Shown here in pieces: positions 60,733 through 64,000 of a DNA stretch of 64,000 bases. The stretch spans positions 62,001 through 126,000 of the forward strand of contig NZ_LPWG01000013.1 in the NCBI RefSeq assembly GCF_001723285.1. Reading direction: 5' to 3'. A program made the position numbers and the translations under genes. The stretch comes from Methyloceanibacter methanicus. GTDB taxonomy: Bacteria; Pseudomonadota; Alphaproteobacteria; Rhizobiales; Methyloligellaceae. Position 1 is the first letter of the stretch. The number at the start of each line of letters is the position of its first letter. The notes under the pieces are model-generated. The model made no database searches. It was not told where the DNA came from and saw only the letters and a program-made list of their open reading frames with translations.

Positions 60733-60787
60733 GCGCCTCTCCACACGTGACTTGCCGTTGCGCAAGCAGCGGCGTAGAGAGCGGGAC

Positions 60788-62239
60788 ATGCAGCTCAAAA
60801 CACCGACCCTCATCAAGGACCAATGCTTGATCGGCGGCGTGTGGACCGGCACGCCGAAAGACGACGTGACGAACCCGGCGACGGGCGCGGCGGTCGGACG
60901 GGTGCCCCGTCTGGGCGCCGCGGAGACCCGCGCGGCCATCGAAGCGGCGCATGGTGCGTTCGCCGCCTGGAGCGGTTTGCTGGCCAAGGAGCGGGCGCAA
61001 ATTCTGCGCGCCTGGTACGAGCTCCAGCAGGCCCATGCCGAAGACCTTGCACATCTCATGACGGCCGAGCAGGGCAAGCCCCTGGCCGAGGCGCGCGCGG
61101 AAGTGGATTACGGGTCCGCGTTCACCGAGTTCTACGCCGAGGAGGCGCGGCGCGTTCTGGGCGAGATCATCCCTACGCCGAAGCAGAGCGGCCGCATGCT
61201 CGTCCTGAAACAGCCGGTCGGGGTCGTCGGCGCCATCACCCCGTGGAACTTCCCGTTCGCCATGATCACGCGCAAGATCTCGCCCGCCTTGGCGGCGGGG
61301 TGCACCGTGGTCGTGAAGCCCGCGCCCGAAACGCCGCTCACCGCGCTTGCGCTGGCGGAACTGGCCTGCCAGGCCGGGTTCCCGCCCGGTGTCCTGAACG
61401 TGGTCACGGGCGATGCCGAAGCCATTGGCGGCGAGCTGACTTCGAACCCCCTTGTCCGCATGATCACCTTCACCGGGTCGACCGCGGTGGGCAAGCTGCT
61501 GATGCGCCAGTCCGCCGACACGGTGAAGAAGCTCTCCTTGGAACTCGGCGGCAACGCGCCCTTCATCGTCTTCGACGACGCCGATCTCGATGCGGCGGTG
61601 GCCGGCGCGGTCGCATCCAAGTTCCGCAATTCCGGACAGACCTGCGTCAGCGCCAACCGCATCCTCGTACAGGGCGGCATCTATGAGCGCTTCGCCGAAC
61701 GGCTCACGGAGGCCGTCTCGGCGCTCAAAGTGGGCGCCGGCACCGAACCGGGCGTGGCGCAAGGGCCCCTCATCAACGAGGCGGGGCTTGCGAAAGTCGA
61801 GGCCCATGTGCGCGACGCGGTCGCCCAAGGCGCCAAGGTTCTGGCCGGCGGCGTGCGCCACGAACTGGGGCGGACCTTCTTCGAGCCCACGGTCTTGACC
61901 GAGGTGACGCCTCGAATGCAGATCGCGCGCGAAGAGACCTTCGGCCCCGTCGCGGCGCTGTTCCGCTTCGAGACCGAGGACGAGGCCGTTGCTCTGGCCA
62001 ACGACACGCCGTTCGGCCTCGCGGCCTATTTCTTCACACGGGACATTTCGCGCGCCTGGCGGGTGGCCGAGGCGCTCGAATATGGCATGATCGGCGTCAA
62101 TGAAGGCATGATCTCTTCGGAGCTGGCCCCGTTCGGCGGCGTGAAGGAATCGGGCCAGGGCCGCGAAGGCTCCCACCACGGAATCGAAGAATTCTTGGAG
62201 CTGAAATACGTCATGATGGGAGGGCTCGGCGGCCGATGA
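60788..62239 (+). CDS. gabD: NAD(P)-dependent succinate-semialdehyde dehydrogenase
   Basis: 483 residues from ATG 60788. ALDH motifs: [20 protein letters not shown], the general base glutamate in [20 protein letters not shown] and the nucleophilic cysteine in [19 protein letters not shown]; the C-terminus [20 protein letters not shown] is typical of GabD. It oxidises succinate semialdehyde to succinate, ending the 4-aminobutyrate pathway. No transaminase gene is seen nearby. It overlaps rpiA by four bases (ATGA), so the two are co-transcribed although unrelated in pathway. Confidence 0.9.
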   Translation: MQLKTPTLIKDQCLIGGVWTGTPKDDVTNPATGAAVGRVPRLGAAETRAAIEAAHGAFAAWSGLLAKERAQILRAWYELQQAHAEDLAHLMTAEQGKPLAEARAEVDYGSAFTEFYAEEARRVLGEIIPTPKQSGRMLVLKQPVGVVGAITPWNFPFAMITRKISPALAAGCTVVVKPAPETPLTALALAELACQAGFPPGVLNVVTGDAEAIGGELTSNPLVRMITFTGSTAVGKLLMRQSADTVKKLSLELGGNAPFIVFDDADLDAAVAGAVASKFRNSGQTCVSANRILVQGGIYERFAERLTEAVSALKVGAGTEPGVAQGPLINEAGLAKVEAHVRDAVAQGAKVLAGGVRHELGRTFFEPTVLTEVTPRMQIAREETFGPVAALFRFETEDEAVALANDTPFGLAAYFFTRDISRAWRVAEALEYGMIGVNEGMISSELAPFGGVKESGQGREGSHHGIEEFLELKYVMMGGLGGR

Positions 62240-62955
62240 CGGACAGCGCGGCGACGGTCGCAGGCTATAAGGCGGCGGCCGCGAAGGCGGCCATCGACCT
62301 GGTCAAGCCGGGCATGCGGCTCGGCCTCGGCACGGGGACGACGGCCGCCCCCTTCGTCGAGGAGGTCGGCGCCCGTGTGCGGGAGGGTCTCGAGGTCATT
62401 TGCGTGCCGACGTCCGAGGCGACACGCGCGCACGCGGCGGCACTGAACATTCCGCTCACCACGCTGGACGACACGCCGCATCTGGATCTGACGGTCGACG
62501 GCGCCGACGAGATCGACGACCAGCTCCGCCTGATCAAGGGCGGCGGCGGGGCGCTGCTCCGGGAAAAGATCGTCGCGACGGCGTCTGAGCGCATGGTGGT
62601 CATCGCCGACGACAGCAAGCTCTCCAAGACACTCGGCTCTCATCCGCTGCCCATCGAAGTGGTGCGGTTCGGCCTCAATCCGACGATGCTGCTCATTCAG
62701 GCGCTTGCCGCGGAAGCCGGATGCGAAGGCGAAATCCGGTTGCGTCGCGGCGAGGGCGATCGTCCCTTTGTCACCGATCAGGGAAATCTGATCGTCGACT
62801 GCGCGTTCCCGAGAATCGCGGAGCCCGAAGTGCTGGCCTTCGCCCTGGCGCGCGTGCCGGGCGTGGTCGAGCACGGGCTTTTTCTTGGACTTTGCGATAT
62901 GGCAATTGTGGCCGGCGCCAACGGCGTCAAAATCTACCGGCACCCCGGCGCGTAG
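62236..62955 (+). CDS. rpiA: Ribose-5-phosphate isomerase A
   Basis: 239 residues. Motifs: [18 protein letters not shown] (phosphate loop), [20 protein letters not shown] (active-site acid residues) and [20 protein letters not shown] with the catalytic glutamate and lysine. It interconverts ribose 5-phosphate and ribulose 5-phosphate in the pentose phosphate pathway. The start overlaps the gabD stop. gor follows 53 bases later. Confidence 0.95.
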   Translation: MTDSAATVAGYKAAAAKAAIDLVKPGMRLGLGTGTTAAPFVEEVGARVREGLEVICVPTSEATRAHAAALNIPLTTLDDTPHLDLTVDGADEIDDQLRLIKGGGGALLREKIVATASERMVVIADDSKLSKTLGSHPLPIEVVRFGLNPTMLLIQALAAEAGCEGEIRLRRGEGDRPFVTDQGNLIVDCAFPRIAEPEVLAFALARVPGVVEHGLFLGLCDMAIVAGANGVKIYRHPGA

Positions 62956-63008
62956 CCGCACCGGCGCCATGTCATCCTCTAAGACATCAATCGGAGCATC
63001 GATCAAAA

Positions 63009-64000
63009 GTGTCTGACTACGACTACGATCTGTTTGTCATCGGCGGGGGCTCCGGCGGTGTGCGGGCCGCGCGGCTCGCCGCGCAGCTCGGCAAGCGCGT
63101 TGCCATCGCCGAGGAGTACCGTATCGGCGGCACCTGCGTCATTCGCGGCTGCGTGCCGAAGAAGCTGCTGGTCTACGGCAGCCGCTACGGTGCGGAAATC
63201 GCCGATGCCGCGGCCTTCGGTTGGTCCCACAGGGACCTCGCGTTCGATTGGCCGACGCTGATCCACAACGTGCAGCGCGAGGTCGACCGGCTGAACGGAG
63301 TCTACACCCGCACGCTCGAGAACGCGGGCGTCGATCGCTTCCTGACGCGGGCGACGTTGGACGGCCCCCATAGGGTGAAACTCGAGGATCGCGCCGCCTC
63401 CGTGTCGGCGGAATACATTCTGGTCGCGACGGGGTCGGTGCCGTCCTTGCCTGACATACCGGGTACGGAACATTTCATCTCGTCGAACGAGTGCTTCCAA
63501 TTGGAGGCGCTGCCCGAAAGCATCGTCATCCTTGGCGCTGGCTATATCGGGATGGAGTTCGCCTCGATCTTCGCAGGGCTCGGCGTTGCGGTCACCGTGG
63601 TCCATCGCGGCGACCAGATCCTGAGAGGATTCGACATCGATCTGTGCGATATTGTCGCCGAAGCCTTGCGGGATCGGGGGGTCGATTTGCGAATGTGCAC
63701 GAACATCACCTCGATCGAAAAGGATGGCGACGAATACCAGGTCGTGCTGACCGATGGCGATGTCCTTCACGCATCCACCGTGATGGCCGCGACGGGGCGG
63801 ACGCCCAACACGAAGGGGTTGGGACTCGAAGCCGCCGGCGTGGCGCTTGGCAAGAATGGCCAGATCCTGGTCGACGCCTATTCCAAGACAGGCATCGACA
63901 ATATTTATGCGGTGGGCGACGTGACCAATCGCGCCAACCTCACGCCCGTGGCAATCCGCGAGGGCACGGCCTTTGTCGAGACCGTCTTTGAGGGACGACC
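63009..64000 (+). CDS. gor: Glutathione-disulfide reductase, 3' end outside the window
   Basis: The first 330 codons from GTG 63009; the frame is open to the window end. FAD-binding motif GGGSGGVRAARLAAQLGK, the redox-active disulfide in GGTCVIRGCVPKKLLVYG, NADPH-binding GAGYIGMEFASIFAGLGV followed by VTVVHRGDQILRG, and FAD motif IYAVGDVTNRANLTPVAIRE. The full enzyme is about 450-460 residues, so about a quarter is missing. It keeps glutathione reduced using NADPH made by the pentose phosphate route, whose isomerase gene lies just upstream. Confidence 0.94.
   Translation, partial: MSDYDYDLFVIGGGSGGVRAARLAAQLGKRVAIAEEYRIGGTCVIRGCVPKKLLVYGSRYGAEIADAAAFGWSHRDLAFDWPTLIHNVQREVDRLNGVYTRTLENAGVDRFLTRATLDGPHRVKLEDRAASVSAEYILVATGSVPSLPDIPGTEHFISSNECFQLEALPESIVILGAGYIGMEFASIFAGLGVAVTVVHRGDQILRGFDIDLCDIVAEALRDRGVDLRMCTNITSIEKDGDEYQVVLTDGDVLHASTVMAATGRTPNTKGLGLEAAGVALGKNGQILVDAYSKTGIDNIYAVGDVTNRANLTPVAIREGTAFVETVFEGR

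Overview
The window is GC-rich and reads as an alphaproteobacterium of the order Hyphomicrobiales (Rhizobiales). The gene orders ccmI-ccmE-ccmF-ccmH-degP-two-component pair-glnE, FeuP/FeuQ-like regulators, a eukaryotic-type glutamine synthetase (glnII) divergent from a DUF2735 gene, and gph-gabD-rpiA-gor all point there. A marine methylotroph-like lineage such as Methyloceanibacter is my guess, not something the sequence proves.

Layout. 1-11,700: the tail half of a gene transfer agent (GTA)-like or prophage cluster in the order gp10, gp10.1, gp11, gp12, gp13, gp14, gp15, then a DUF2793 protein and three small genes that may be attachment or lysis functions. The cluster is interrupted twice. 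A 1.5 kb AT-rich insert between gp13 and gp14 carries a toxin-antitoxin-like pair plus a third small gene. A mosaic of palindromic repeats lies inside gp14 and after it. 11,770-14,720: a secreted PepSY-like protein, a FeuP/FeuQ-like two-component system and a lipoprotein. 14,840-25,800: cytochrome c maturation, the DegP protease, a second two-component system and glnE. 25,800-33,260 (minus strand): a PAS sensor kinase, aminopeptidase N and a copper-type P-ATPase. 33,380-37,110: a TsdA-like dihaem cytochrome, arsR-arsC-arsH and dusA. 37,180-45,000 (minus): TerC, a LysR regulator, a membrane methyltransferase, phosphomannomutase, two retropepsin-like proteases, DUF1289 and a PleC/PdhS-type kinase. 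45,220-55,300: mixed metabolic genes, a dihaem cytochrome, a caspase-like protein and a type III PLP decarboxylase. 55,400-57,050: DUF2735 and glnII with a clear sigma-54 promoter. 57,200-64,000: DoxX, an isochorismatase-like hydrolase, tRNA-Val(CAC), gph, gabD, rpiA and the start of gor.

How the parts relate. Nitrogen control appears twice: glnE modifies class I glutamine synthetase, and glnII is transcribed from a sigma-54 site. Several metal or stress genes sit together between 30.9 and 36 kb.

Quality warning. At least a dozen genes, including housekeeping genes such as glnE, pepN, ccmE and terC, contain reading-frame breaks. Almost all are explained by the loss of one or two bases. This looks like residual deletion errors in the sequence rather than decay of so many genes, so broken genes are annotated across their full extent and apparent missing residues need care. 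Two further themes are a recurring 15-bp tandem-repeat period at five loci and the palindromic repeat mosaic at 4.4-5.1 kb.
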